From contig JAGQPF010000572.1 in the NCBI GenBank assembly GCA_020426845.1, positions 1 to 33,414 on the forward strand: 33,414 nucleotides of DNA. The letters are read 5' to 3'. Shown here piece after piece: positions 24,394-32,335 of this stretch; within the stretch, counting starts at the first letter, position 1; each line of letters begins with the position of its first letter. This DNA comes from Planctomycetales bacterium (lineage in GTDB: Bacteria; Planctomycetota; Planctomycetia; Pirellulales; Pirellulaceae). Below the pieces are notes generated by a model. It did not search any database, was not told where the DNA came from, and saw only the letters and a program-made list of their open reading frames with translations. Both the position numbers and the translations under genes were made by a program.

Positions 24394-24561
24394 AGCCGCC
24401 AATCACCAGGAATCCCTTGAGTCGCCGCCACTTGGATGCCGCTGAAGGTAGTTGTCGGGAGGCCGTGGAAGACGCCACTTAGGGCGATCATGGCTCCCTT
24501 AGCCGGCGGCGGAGCGTGGCGTTCCGGTCGTGAAAATACGGATGGGAACCCCGAAAATCCC

Positions 24562-24591
24562 TTGATTTTCAAGGTGGATCATTCGCATAAT
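24562..24591 (+). promoter_or_regulatory. Sigma70-like promoter for the small ORF at 24660
   Basis: TTGATT (24562-24567) and CATAAT (24586-24591) are separated by 18 bp, matching four and five of six consensus positions. The predicted start of transcription lies about 60 nt before the ORF. The -35 box overlaps the inverted repeat at 24553-24570, a possible operator. Confidence 0.5.
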
Positions 24592-24643
24592 TCACGTACT
24601 TCTCTCACCTGCGAGCGTTCGCCTCGCAACCGGAACAGACAAT

Positions 24644-24660
24644 TTGAAGAGGCACTTCAA
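24644..24660 (+). promoter_or_regulatory. Palindrome overlapping the ribosome-binding site of the small ORF
   Basis: TTGAAG-aggca-CTTCAA is a perfect six-base inverted repeat with a five-base loop. It covers the GAAGAGG Shine-Dalgarno sequence and its last base is the A of the ATG. A hairpin in the mRNA could limit initiation. Confidence 0.45.
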
Positions 24661-24866
24661 TGAGCAAGCAAAAGCGCATGCGCACTGACCCTGCGCCTGC
24701 GGAAATCAAGCGCCTATGCGCTGAGATCCGCACCATGTGGAGCGACATGACGTACAAGGTTCGCGCCGGCTACGGCAAGAACTTCGACGCCGTCGCGAAA
24801 TTCGAGGCGTGGCTCCCGCCAACGGTCTCGACGCTCGAGCTCGATGAGCTCCGCGAAGCGAGCTAG
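24660..24866 (+). CDS. Small hypothetical protein (68 aa)
   Basis: Not recognised. The protein is charged and mostly helical (MSKQKRMRTDPAPAEIKRLC at the start). It has no signal peptide and no membrane span. Support for a real gene comes from its surroundings: a good promoter at 24562-24591, a GAAGAGG ribosome-binding site eight bases before ATG, and a strong intrinsic terminator at 24900-24933. This makes it a compact single-gene unit. Confidence 0.7.
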   Translation: MSKQKRMRTDPAPAEIKRLCAEIRTMWSDMTYKVRAGYGKNFDAVAKFEAWLPPTVSTLELDELREAS

Positions 24867-24899
24867 CAGCCCGTCGAACAGCGCAACCGAATGAATCCG

Positions 24900-24933
24900 A
24901 ACCGCGGCATGATGTTTGTCATGTCGCGGTTTT
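24900..24933 (+). terminator. Rho-independent terminator after the small ORF
   Basis: AACCGCGGCATGA (24900-24912) pairs with TCATGTCGCGGTT (24919-24931). All 13 positions pair, with one G-T wobble. The loop is TGTTTG and the sequence continues TTC, giving a short T-tract from 24930 to 24933. Confidence 0.75.
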
Positions 24934-24940
24934 CATTTGG

Positions 24941-25018
24941 TTCCTACTCGAGGTTCCTACTCGAGGTCGCTACTCGAGGTCGCTACTCGAGCTCGCTACT
25001 CGAGGTCGCTACTCGAGG
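24941..25018. repeat. Six 13-bp tandem repeats
   Basis: The unit is TTCCTACTCGAGG, changing to TCGCTACTCGAGG from the third copy; copy five is entered by one G-to-C change. Each copy holds the palindrome CTCGAG. The last copy contains the stop codon (25009-25011) and the final residues (LE) of the minus-strand gene. Confidence 0.9.
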
Positions 25019-25425
25019 TCGTCTTCGTGAAGATAGCCCACCGACGATTGGAAGTAGCGGTTCTTCCTTACCTCGTCGGCATCCGTCGCTTGCCGAGCTC
25101 GCTCCAGATCGCGAAGGTTCGCGATCGTCAGCGGACATTTCAGCACCCGGACGCGGAACTCGATGTACTGTGCGTGTTCGGGCGAGAGCACGCCGAGCAA
25201 AAAACTGCCAAGCTCCTCGCGGGTTGGCACGCCGATGCGGTGCCGGCGCCAGATTTCGCCCATCGTGTGCACGCCGGAGTTCCGACGCCCATTGATGCGC
25301 GCCAAGCGGTCCTGCAGCTCCGGCTCACATCGCACTGCCTCTTCCAGCTCGGAAGCCCGCTCGCTGTCCAACTCCTCATCGATGTACGCCTCGAGTTCGG
25401 CGTCCGTGAATGGCTTGTTGCTCAT
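25009..25425 (-). CDS. Conserved-looking hypothetical protein with anti-sigma-like N-terminus
   Basis: A 138-aa soluble protein. Residues 7-42 (TDAELEAYIDEELDSERASE, then LEEAVRCEPELQDRLARI) resemble the start of membrane anti-sigma factors and related planctomycete proteins. The zinc motif HxxxCxxC is absent and there is no membrane span. The rest (REELGSFLLGVLSPEHAQYI and a basic region) is not recognised. The end of the gene runs into the 13-bp tandem repeats, so its C-terminus may vary in length between strains. No ribosome-binding site is clear. An anti-sigma role is only a guess. Confidence 0.68.
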   Translation of the reverse strand: MSNKPFTDAELEAYIDEELDSERASELEEAVRCEPELQDRLARINGRRNSGVHTMGEIWRRHRIGVPTREELGSFLLGVLSPEHAQYIEFRVRVLKCPLTIANLRDLERARQATDADEVRKNRYFQSSVGYLHEDDLE

Positions 25426-25560
25426 GGTGTTGGAAGCGTGAAGGAGTAGAGAAGAAGGCGGCCGGCGAGCGTCAATTCTAAGTCGAAAAACACTCTTCTG
25501 GCAATTGAGCCGTGTTGCGGGGCAGAGTGGACAACCTGCCCCTCGCCGTTGGCTTGGCGA

Positions 25561-25800
25561 TCAGGGAAGGGGCGAATCGGTGGCTGGCTCCCGTTCTTCC
25601 CCCTCGCTTGACGTCCGTGTGGCGCTGTTGGCTGCTTGGACGCGAGCTTTGGCCGCCTCCCGCCTCCGGCGAATCAGATGAAAGCCGATCATCAGATAGA
25701 TGGTCGACACAACGGCGAACCCGATGGCCCAACGCAACATGCGACGAACGGCAATTTCGAGCTGGCCCAACAGCAAGGCGGAGAGCAAATGGGTGGTCAT
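25561..25800 (-). CDS. Small single-span membrane protein (79 aa)
   Basis: Not recognised. One hydrophobic span (about 22-44, MLRWAIGFAVVSTIYLMIGF) is followed by a strongly basic stretch (RRRREAAKARVQ) and a Ser/Glu-rich tail, which suggests a cytoplasmic C-terminus. GAGGA lies about nine bases before ATG 25800. It sits between the anti-sigma-like gene and the TadG-like gene on the same strand, 114 nt after the latter. Confidence 0.55.
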   Translation of the reverse strand: MTTHLLSALLLGQLEIAVRRMLRWAIGFAVVSTIYLMIGFHLIRRRREAAKARVQAANSATRTSSEGEEREPATDSPLP

Positions 25801-25914
25801 CGCCAGATTCCTCGACAGCAGTCAGTCGACTTTCTCGGGAGCCGGACAGCGGCGGTCAAGGGGACTCGGCGACGCAGGCAAAGCAAGCAACGCGGCATGC
25901 AGCAGTAACGCGGA

Positions 25915-27180
25915 TCACGGGCACTGATAGGTCCGGATCCGAATCAGTTGGGGCTGCCCTGAAGGACCTCGAGTGATGGCGGCTGCCTGTCCGCAAACCG
26001 TGAACGGCCGGAACGGCAGCCCGAAGAAGTCGGCGCAGATCGGAGTCACCGTCATGGTGCGACTGGTTCGCACGCCATAATCCCCCGTCGAGATCTCCTC
26101 ATTGACGAAGTTGTAGACGGCCCAATGCTCATCGAACGGGTCCAGCGGCCCGAGCACGGCCGTCAGGCTGCCAATGATGTTGTTGTTGAGGCGAAACGTA
26201 ACCGTGACCGTCGCTCCGATCAATTCGGAGCCGATGTCGGCGGCCACATTGTCACCGTTGCCCGGATCCGGCCCCGAATAGTCGGTGTCCACGCCGAAGT
26301 CGAACCGATCGCCGACATTGGCGTTGAACCCGTCGACGCCGGTGTCGGGGAAGGTCAGCGTATAGGTCGGCGACTGCAGGTCGGACGCCCAGACGGGGCT
26401 AGCGGTGAAGTTGTTGATCCCGGTTGGCAAGAAAATCGGCTCGATGCCCGATCGCCTGTCGGTGCCCACGCCGTTTCCGTTCTGGTCGCGGAAGTCAAAG
26501 TAAGCTGGCTCGTCGTCGGCGGCCGGGACCGTCGCGAGATTGAATGTCACCGCGGCAATTTCGAGGTTGGCGTCGTTCGACGTAAAGTTGAAAATCTGAA
26601 AGTCGTAGTGGTCGTTGGTCGGGTCGTTGTCCGAGTTATTGGTCTGAATGTCGTTCTTGGTGTCGGTAATGGTATTGACGACAATCGATAGACTCGCGAA
26701 CAAGCCCGATCCGCCGCCCGAGGGTGGGTCGTTGGGATCGAATATGAACTGAGTACAGTCGTCGCCCGAGACGCCGTCGGGCACGGTGACCGACCCGAGC
26801 ACGATGTCGCCATTGCAGGACAAGTTGTCGTTGGCGCCACCGCCGCCATCATTGCGGTCCAGAATCACTTCCTCGCCGCTTACCTTGTTTGCTCGGGCGT
26901 AGGAGACCGCATAATCGCGGGCCGCAGCCGTGCTGTTGGTGTCCTGCCACTCCTGAACCGCTGCCAAGGCCGCGGATTCGAGCGCGTTGACCAGCTGCAC
27001 TTTGGCGAGCAACACATTTCCGACCTCGACGGTCAGGACGATGCAAGCCAGGAAGATCGGCGACCAAATCAACAGCCAGCCCGTCGCCAAGCCGCGACGC
27101 GCGCGACGCGCGCGGCGCACGGCAACCACGCTGCCTGATGCGGGGCACGAGGACCAATCATCATGCGGCACGTGCGGCAT
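25915..27180 (-). CDS. TadG-like protein (Tad/Flp pilus-associated)
   Basis: A 421-aa protein. The N-terminal membrane span (GWLLIWSPIFLACIVLTVEV) and the following GNVLLAKVQLVNALESAALA match the TadG/TadE-like pattern, where the span anchors an outside domain. The rest is Asp/Asn/Gly-rich and beta-like, with many NDxxNDN runs. ATG 27180 is chosen over TTG 27186 because AGGAG lies eight bases before the ATG. The upstream TadE-like stop is two bases away, so the pair is coupled. No Tad ATPase or secretin is in the window. Its role in pilus assembly is by family analogy. Confidence 0.75.
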   Translation of the reverse strand: MPHVPHDDWSSCPASGSVVAVRRARRARRGLATGWLLIWSPIFLACIVLTVEVGNVLLAKVQLVNALESAALAAVQEWQDTNSTAAARDYAVSYARANKVSGEEVILDRNDGGGGANDNLSCNGDIVLGSVTVPDGVSGDDCTQFIFDPNDPPSGGGSGLFASLSIVVNTITDTKNDIQTNNSDNDPTNDHYDFQIFNFTSNDANLEIAAVTFNLATVPAADDEPAYFDFRDQNGNGVGTDRRSGIEPIFLPTGINNFTASPVWASDLQSPTYTLTFPDTGVDGFNANVGDRFDFGVDTDYSGPDPGNGDNVAADIGSELIGATVTVTFRLNNNIIGSLTAVLGPLDPFDEHWAVYNFVNEEISTGDYGVRTSRTMTVTPICADFFGLPFRPFTVCGQAAAITRGPSGQPQLIRIRTYQCP

Positions 27181-27182
27181 TC

Positions 27183-27662
27183 TCAAAACTCCTGGCGCAT
27201 GACGGTGGAGCAGCCAACCACATTGGAAGGGTCGCTGATGTCATAGCCGAACGGGACGAGCAAGTTCGGCATCAACTGTAGTTGCGGCGCACAAACCGTC
27301 ACTCGCACATAGCTGGGCAGCGGCGCGGTGAAACTCGAGGGCGTGCAATCGCAGGCGCCGGAATCGTTGAGCCCGCCGCTATGTTCAATGATGATGCGGC
27401 ACTGTGTGATGCCGTTGGCCGCCAAGTGCTGCTCGACCACGTTGCTCACTGCGACAGGCACCGGGCCGGTGGTGTTCAGCGGACCCACCTCGGAGGCCGC
27501 GATCGCGCCAACACGCGAAGCGAAGTTGAGTGTCTGCAAGCTCATAAAGAACATGCCGAACTGAACCACGGCGAGCAACAGGATCATCAAGACCGGCATC
27601 ACCAAGATCAGCTCGGCGAAATAGATCGCTCCACGGCGCTCCCGATATCGGCAGTGACGCAT
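27183..27662 (-). CDS. TadE-like pseudopilin
   Basis: A 159-aa protein from ATG 27662. Arg-rich leader RYRERRGAIYFAELILVMP, with the conserved Glu, is followed by a hydrophobic segment (VLMILLLAVVQFGMFFM). This is the TadE pattern, in which a prepilin peptidase cuts before the hydrophobic part. The C-terminal part has Cys pairs (CDCTPSS, VGCSTVM). The frame is open upstream to 27809 (TTG) with another ATG at 27701; those extensions lack a ribosome-binding site. The next gene (TadG-like) follows after two bases. Confidence 0.72.
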   Translation of the reverse strand: MRHCRYRERRGAIYFAELILVMPVLMILLLAVVQFGMFFMSLQTLNFASRVGAIAASEVGPLNTTGPVPVAVSNVVEQHLAANGITQCRIIIEHSGGLNDSGACDCTPSSFTAPLPSYVRVTVCAPQLQLMPNLLVPFGYDISDPSNVVGCSTVMRQEF

Positions 27663-27854
27663 CACCCGGAAGGCGGATGCTGGCGAATGATTGCGCTGCA
27701 TAGGGTAAGCGACGGGTGAAGGGAGAGCGAGAAGACGTGAAAAAGGCGTGAGAGTGGCAAGCCGAGACTGCGGGACCGCCGTTTGAGGCCTGCTGGGAGT
27801 GCCAGCCAACCTCTACTTTAATCGCGGAGCCGCGTGAGCGGAAAACCTTTCCTG

Positions 27855-27883
27855 ACAAGGTGATATTTCGTAGACAACCTTGT
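27855..27883. promoter_or_regulatory. Inverted repeat, possible operator in the divergent tad promoter region
   Basis: ACAAGGT (27855-27861) and ACCTTGT (27877-27883) are perfect inverted repeats 15 bp apart. They flank and overlap the -35 box of the plus-strand promoter. They could bind a dimeric regulator of the divergent pilin-like genes; this is inferred from position. Confidence 0.4.
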
Positions 27884-27899
27884 TTCATGCGAATATACT
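27871..27899 (+). promoter_or_regulatory. Sigma70-like promoter for the second TadE-like gene
   Basis: TAGACA (27871-27876) and TATACT (27894-27899) are 17 bp apart, matching five of six at each box. The start codon 27952 follows after about 45 nt of leader. Confidence 0.6.
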
Positions 27900-27951
27900 C
27901 GACCGAAAACACCTGTCAATCTTCCGGCGAGTGCCCCATTGGAGGGGCGGA

Positions 27952-28476
27952 ATGCGATCTCCCCTTTTACCCACACAACCCAAACCAGCTGCGAGTAGGG
28001 TCGCAGGTCGGTCGGGTTCGCGCCGCCGCAAGAGTGGGCATTTGACGGCCGAGGCGCTGATCATCATTCCCCTGCTGCTGTTAATCTCGATTGCGATTGT
28101 GGAGTTCGGCTTGCTGTTGTCTCTGCGTCAGTCGGTGGCCCACGCCGCCATTGAAGGCGCGCGAGAGGCGAGCAAGGGCGTGACGACCGCGGATCTCAAT
28201 GGAATTGTGGAGACAGCTTTGGGGGGATTTGACGTCGCGTTGGCGACCAACGCCGGATACTTGTTCGAAGACCCCGCAAATCTGGTGTTCGCCCAGGTCG
28301 GCGCCATCACTTGCGATCAGCCTTCGACCCCGCTGACGCTTGGCAATGTCCGCATGACGGTTTGCGTGAATTCGTCCGGATCGCCCGTGTCCGGGCTCAT
28401 TGCCAAATTCGGCGGCGCCAATTTGTTGGATAAGATCATGAGCGCCACCGCCGTGGCCAAAACCGAATGCCCGTAG
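27952..28476 (+). CDS. TadE-like pseudopilin (second copy)
   Basis: A 174-aa protein from ATG 27952, with GGAGGGG (27941-27947) as ribosome-binding site. Upstream in-frame ATG 27880 is less likely. Basic leader (RSGSRRRKSGHLTAEALIII) contains a Glu at the start of the hydrophobic segment PLLLLISIAIVEFGLLL, typical of TadE. The rest has two Cys and ends TECP, like the RTYQCP end of the TadG-like protein. It is divergent from the TadE/TadG pair and precedes a Flp-like pilin. Confidence 0.78.
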   Translation: MRSPLLPTQPKPAASRVAGRSGSRRRKSGHLTAEALIIIPLLLLISIAIVEFGLLLSLRQSVAHAAIEGAREASKGVTTADLNGIVETALGGFDVALATNAGYLFEDPANLVFAQVGAITCDQPSTPLTLGNVRMTVCVNSSGSPVSGLIAKFGGANLLDKIMSATAVAKTECP

Positions 28477-28534
28477 CGAACTTCAAATCTTGACGACGGC
28501 CCTTTCTAGTGGCAGTCAACCACGAGACGACTTC

Positions 28535-28702
28535 ATGACACGCCTCAAGCGATTTTGGAACGACGAGTGCGGCGGCTTGCTCTCCGCCGAGTATCTTTTG
28601 TTGGGCACACTGCTGGCGATCGGCCTCATCGTCAGCGTCAAATCGGTGCAACATGCGCTGATCCAAAAGATCGCCATGATTGCCTCTGTCGTCTGTCAGT
28701 AG
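28535..28702 (+). CDS. Flp/Fap-type small pilin
   Basis: A 55-aa protein from ATG 28535 (MTRLKRFWNDECGGLLSAEY). The pattern of a short basic leader, a Gly-Gly, a Glu followed by Tyr, and one hydrophobic segment (LLLGTLLAIGLIVSV) is that of Flp pilins, which are cut by a TadV-type peptidase. The length fits the family (50-65 aa). It follows the TadE-like gene by 58 nt and probably shares its transcript. An upstream in-frame ATG (28490) is less likely. Confidence 0.72.
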   Translation: MTRLKRFWNDECGGLLSAEYLLLGTLLAIGLIVSVKSVQHALIQKIAMIASVVCQ

Positions 28703-29313
28703 TTTTGGTTTGAGGGATCGGGTTGCAGGCTGGCAGCCTGCACTACGACGACAAGTTTTATAGTCCAGCGAGTCCCTTCTTCACGGCCTCACTGACGAGT
28801 CCGTTCTTGCCGCCTGCCCTTCTTTTTCCGCCTCAGTGACAGACTGTTGGCTGATCTCTCCTACTCCGCGGCTTGACCGACGCTCACGATCGGGAAAGAT
28901 TCGACAGAAGCCCCGTATCTGGCGTTCGCTGAGGCGGGTTTCCTCAATAAACACTTCGCTTTTCACCGCCTTGAGGCGGCCTGGGCGACGAAGTGGGGTT
29001 GACAGCGCAAACGCCGGTTGCACAGAACCTTTGGGCAGGATGGTCCGGTCGCGCCGCCAAATCCGTTGGCAAGGGTCGTGCCGATTGAGACCGCTGGCGC
29101 GCCGATTTTAGGGCCTGTCACCGTTTCCCGCGGCCCGGTCGGAACGAGTTTGCGCGTTAGGCTGCCCGGCGTGGAGAGGGTGACGAAACCGAGGTCATCG
29201 TACAGATATTACTGACAACCGACGTTCTGCCTCCCCCAAGGGGCGGCGGGACATTCCCATTTGCAACTCCCACGGTGCGCGTTGCGGCCGATTCCACCAG
29301 CGTTCGAGAGCCA
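28703..29313. other. 611-bp intergenic region with small palindromes, no convincing gene
   Basis: It contains the palindrome GCAGGCTGGCAGCCTGC (28725-28741), repeated at 32044, and a stem CCGCC-ttga-GGCGG (28966-28979). A minus-strand 80-codon frame at 28781-29023 has no recognised homology, so I do not call it. The end leads into topoisomerase III. Confidence 0.6.
28725..28741. repeat. Dispersed palindrome, copy 1
   Basis: GCAGGCTG-g-CAGCCTGC is self-complementary around one base. It lies 22 nt after the Flp-like stop and could help end that transcript, although no T-run follows. A second copy with shared 3' flank (CnCnACG) is at 32044-32059. Confidence 0.7.
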
Positions 29314-31995
29314 ATGTCCAAGACACTGATCATCGCCGAGAAGCCCAGCGTGGCGACGGACTTAGCGCGCGTGCTCGGCAAGCTGCCCGAATTCGGCAAA
29401 TTCGAACGTAAGAAGGACTATTTCGAGTCGGACACGGGGCTCATCTCGTCGGCCGTCGGCCACCTGGTCGAGCTGAAAATGCCCGAGGGCCCCAACGGCA
29501 AGAAGCTGCCCTGGGGATTGAAGCATCTGCCGGTGATCCCGAATCGCTTCGAATTGCAGCCCATCGAGAGGAGCGAAGCCCGCTACAAATTGCTGCTGAA
29601 GCTGCTCAAACGCAAAGATGTCAATGTCGTTGTCAACGCCTGCGACGCCGGCCGCGAGGGCGAGCTGATCTTTCGCTATCTGCTGCAACTGGCGGATCTG
29701 AACAAGGACCTCACGATCAAGCGGATGTGGATGCAGTCGATGACGGACAACTCCATCATCGACGCCTGGCAGCACTTGCGCACCGATGAAGAAATGCAGC
29801 CGCTGGCAGCGGCGGCCATGTGCCGCTCGGAAGGCGACTGGCTGATCGGATTGAACGGGACGCGCGCGTTGACGGCTTACAACTCCCGCAATGGCGGCTT
29901 CAACGTGACCTCCGCCGGCCGGGTCCAAACGCCCACCCTGGTGATCCTTGCCGAGCGAGAGCGCGAAATCAAAGAGTTCAGGCCTCGCACCTATTATGAA
30001 GTCCATGGCGAGTTTCAAGTCGCCGCCGGAGCCTACCAGGGCCGCTGGTTTGACGAGCAGTTTGCCAAGGACGAGGCCGACCCTCATCGCCGCGCCGAAC
30101 GCATTTGGGACAAGGCCGAGGCCGAACGCATTCTGCATCGTTGCGAGCAGGCCGGCTCCGGCGTTGTCGAGGAGACCAAGAAGCCACGCACCAAGTCCTG
30201 CGAGCGACTTTTCGATTTGACGAGCTTGCAGCGTGAATGCAGCGGCAAACACGGCTTCAGCGCGAGCCGCACCCTGCAATTCGCGCAACAGCTTTACGAT
30301 CGCTACAAGCTCACGACTTATCCACGTACCGATTCGCGGTATCTTCCCGAGGACTACGTCCAAACGGTGCGGGACACCGTCGGCGCGCTGGCCAAATCGA
30401 AGCCGAACTCCGCCTTTGGCGAGGAGTTCATTCGCTATTCGGCTTGGGTTGCGAGTAACAACCGCGTGACGCCGACGAAGCGGATCTTCGACACCTCGAA
30501 AGTAAGCGACCACTTCGCCATTATTCCCACGGGCAAGACACCTCCGGCAAGCATCGACGACGCGGTGCGCAAGGTGTATGAGGTGATCCTGCGCCGTTTT
30601 CTGGCGGTGTTTTACCCGCCCGCCGAATACGAGGACACGACTCGCATCACGCGACTGGGCGGCGATGCATTCCTCACCAAGGGCAGTGTGCTCGTTAAGC
30701 CCGGTTACCTTGAGGTCTACGGACGCCGCGCAGGCGTCGCCAGCGAAAAGGGCGAGCTGGTGGCCGCGGTCAGCGGTGAAACCGCCGCCGTTGATTCGAT
30801 TGAGCTCAAAGAAGACGCCACGCGCCCGCCAGCCCGATACAACGACAGCACGCTGCTGTCGGCCATGGAGACGGCCGGCAAGCGAGTTGACAACGAGGAG
30901 CTGCGTGAGGCGATGAGCGAACGGGGGCTCGGCACGCCCGCTACGCGCGCCTCGATCATCGAGTCGCTGATTTCGAAAAAGTTCGTCCTCCGGCACAAGG
31001 ACAACCCGCGCGAGTTTGTCTGCTCCAACAAGGGAATTGCCCTGGTCGATCTGCTCGAGGAAATCGGGATCACCACCTTGGGCTCTCCCGAAATGACGGG
31101 CGAGTGGGAGCACAAGCTCAAGGAGATGGAGCACGGCCGCTTGAAGCGCTCCGAGTTCATGCGGGAGATCAACGACCTGACGAAAAAGATCGTTGATCAG
31201 ACGCGGGAGTTCACCGAGGCCGCCATTAACCGCCCGTACCCAGATCTGGAGGCGACTTGCCCCGAGTGCGGCAACACCAGCTTTCGCCAAACGGACGGTC
31301 TATTCGAGTGCAAAACTCCGGATTGCGATTTTCGCGTCAAAAAGCACATCGCCAGTCATGAACTGACGGGGCAGGAGGCCAAGGACCTGCTCGCGCATCA
31401 TCGGATCGGCCCGATTTCCAACTTCAAAAACCGTTTCGGCCAGCCGTTTGCGGCTGACCTCACCTTGGTCAAGGAAAAGAAGAAGTGGAAGGTCAACTTC
31501 GTCTTTGAGGGAGACGATGAACGTCAGTCGGAATTGGACAACCTCTCGGACGAGCAGGTGATTTGCGAGGCGCCGATTCTCGACGGGTCCGATCAGCGAG
31601 TGAAGGTTTACGAGACCGACAAGGCGTACCTGGCGCCCGATATGGCGAAGGCGGCGGATGACCGGGGAGTGCGAATCAGCAAGACCATCCTGCAACGCGA
31701 GATCCCTCGCGATCAGGCCGAAAAGCTGTTTGTCGAAGGCAAGACCGACCTGATGCCGGGCTTTGTTTCCAAACGCGGCCGGCGATTCGCCGCTCACCTG
31801 ACGCTGGACCGCACCACCGGCAAGTTGGGCTGGGAGTTTGCCCCGCGCAAGGGCAAGGAAGATAAAGACGCGGAAGGCGCCGAGGCGAATGGCGGCGAGG
31901 CGGAATCCGCCGCGCCTCCCAAGAAAAAGGCCGTCGCCAAGAAAAAGAGCGTCCCGAATAAAGCACCCGGCAAGAAAAAGAAGTCCGCCAAGTAG
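29314..31995 (+). CDS. topB: DNA topoisomerase III (type IA)
   Basis: An 893-aa enzyme that relaxes and decatenates DNA through a 5'-phosphotyrosine link. Start ATG 29314 gives [20 protein letters not shown], the usual N-terminus; 13 residues of upstream frame are ignored. The Toprim site is [16 protein letters not shown] (about 108-123). The catalytic Tyr336 is in [17 protein letters not shown]-terminal Cys4 zinc ribbon (CPECG at about 649, then CKTPDCDF) and two topoisomerase C-terminal repeats ([25 protein letters not shown]) follow. It ends in a Lys-rich tail. E. coli TopB is about 650 aa; the extra length is the C-terminal repeats and tail. It stands alone. Confidence 0.95.
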   Translation: MSKTLIIAEKPSVATDLARVLGKLPEFGKFERKKDYFESDTGLISSAVGHLVELKMPEGPNGKKLPWGLKHLPVIPNRFELQPIERSEARYKLLLKLLKRKDVNVVVNACDAGREGELIFRYLLQLADLNKDLTIKRMWMQSMTDNSIIDAWQHLRTDEEMQPLAAAAMCRSEGDWLIGLNGTRALTAYNSRNGGFNVTSAGRVQTPTLVILAEREREIKEFRPRTYYEVHGEFQVAAGAYQGRWFDEQFAKDEADPHRRAERIWDKAEAERILHRCEQAGSGVVEETKKPRTKSCERLFDLTSLQRECSGKHGFSASRTLQFAQQLYDRYKLTTYPRTDSRYLPEDYVQTVRDTVGALAKSKPNSAFGEEFIRYSAWVASNNRVTPTKRIFDTSKVSDHFAIIPTGKTPPASIDDAVRKVYEVILRRFLAVFYPPAEYEDTTRITRLGGDAFLTKGSVLVKPGYLEVYGRRAGVASEKGELVAAVSGETAAVDSIELKEDATRPPARYNDSTLLSAMETAGKRVDNEELREAMSERGLGTPATRASIIESLISKKFVLRHKDNPREFVCSNKGIALVDLLEEIGITTLGSPEMTGEWEHKLKEMEHGRLKRSEFMREINDLTKKIVDQTREFTEAAINRPYPDLEATCPECGNTSFRQTDGLFECKTPDCDFRVKKHIASHELTGQEAKDLLAHHRIGPISNFKNRFGQPFAADLTLVKEKKKWKVNFVFEGDDERQSELDNLSDEQVICEAPILDGSDQRVKVYETDKAYLAPDMAKAADDRGVRISKTILQREIPRDQAEKLFVEGKTDLMPGFVSKRGRRFAAHLTLDRTTGKLGWEFAPRKGKEDKDAEGAEANGGEAESAAPPKKKAVAKKKSVPNKAPGKKKKSAK

Positions 31996-32043
31996 CAGGC
32001 GGCCTATGCCGCGTAGAGCCTGTCTGCATTGGCGCGTCAATCA

Positions 32044-32059
32044 CAGGCTGGCAGCCTGC
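32044..32059. repeat. Dispersed palindrome, copy 2
   Basis: CAGGCTG-g-CAGCCTGC matches the copy at 28725-28741 in the same orientation. Both lie shortly after a gene end. Confidence 0.7.
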
Positions 32060-32156
32060 GCCACGTCGATCCACGGGCCACAGATCGGCGCAGGCCACTC
32101 CGCCGTCTCGGCGCCGCCCCCGGGGCTCGCCCCTTAACTTGGAACTCTGACTGGGG

Positions 32157-32184
32157 TTGTGCTGTCTGCCCCGGGCTCTACAAT
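32157..32184 (+). promoter_or_regulatory. Promoter candidate for the SurA/PpiD-like gene
   Basis: TTGTGC (32157-32162) and TACAAT (32179-32184) are 16 bp apart; the -10 matches five of six, the -35 only three. The start codon lies about 150 nt downstream. Confidence 0.4.
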
Positions 32185-32335
32185 TCGGGGTTTGCCGCCG
32201 AGAGGGGGAAATTCTCTTCACTCCCGGCCCCGAATCCGTATGATTCGAACGTCGTCCGCTTGCGATGCCGCCAGGATGTGCGCGCTGAGTGGACTCGTTG
32301 ACCCACCTCTGGTCGAGATTTGACGGGAACTTTCG

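Larger units (their letters stand above)
24313..24659. other. 347-bp intergenic region with one dispersed-repeat core
   Basis: No gene was found. It holds a copy of the dispersed repeat core (24366-24393), a short inverted repeat GAAAATC-N4-GATTTTC (24553-24570), and the promoter and leader hairpin of the following small ORF. Confidence 0.7.
31996..32335. other. 340-bp intergenic region between topB and the chaperone gene
   Basis: It holds the second dispersed palindrome (32044-32059) and a promoter candidate (32157-32184). No gene or clear terminator was seen. Confidence 0.6.

Noticed and set aside
28781..29023. 80-codon minus-strand frame that might be a small gene or transposase remnant
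   Set aside because: There is no recognised motif and no ribosome-binding site, and it lies in a palindrome-rich spacer. I could not support it.
29362..31290. 642-codon minus-strand frame opposite topB
   Set aside because: It mirrors the GC-rich codon pattern of topB and has no recognisable motif; topB is certain.
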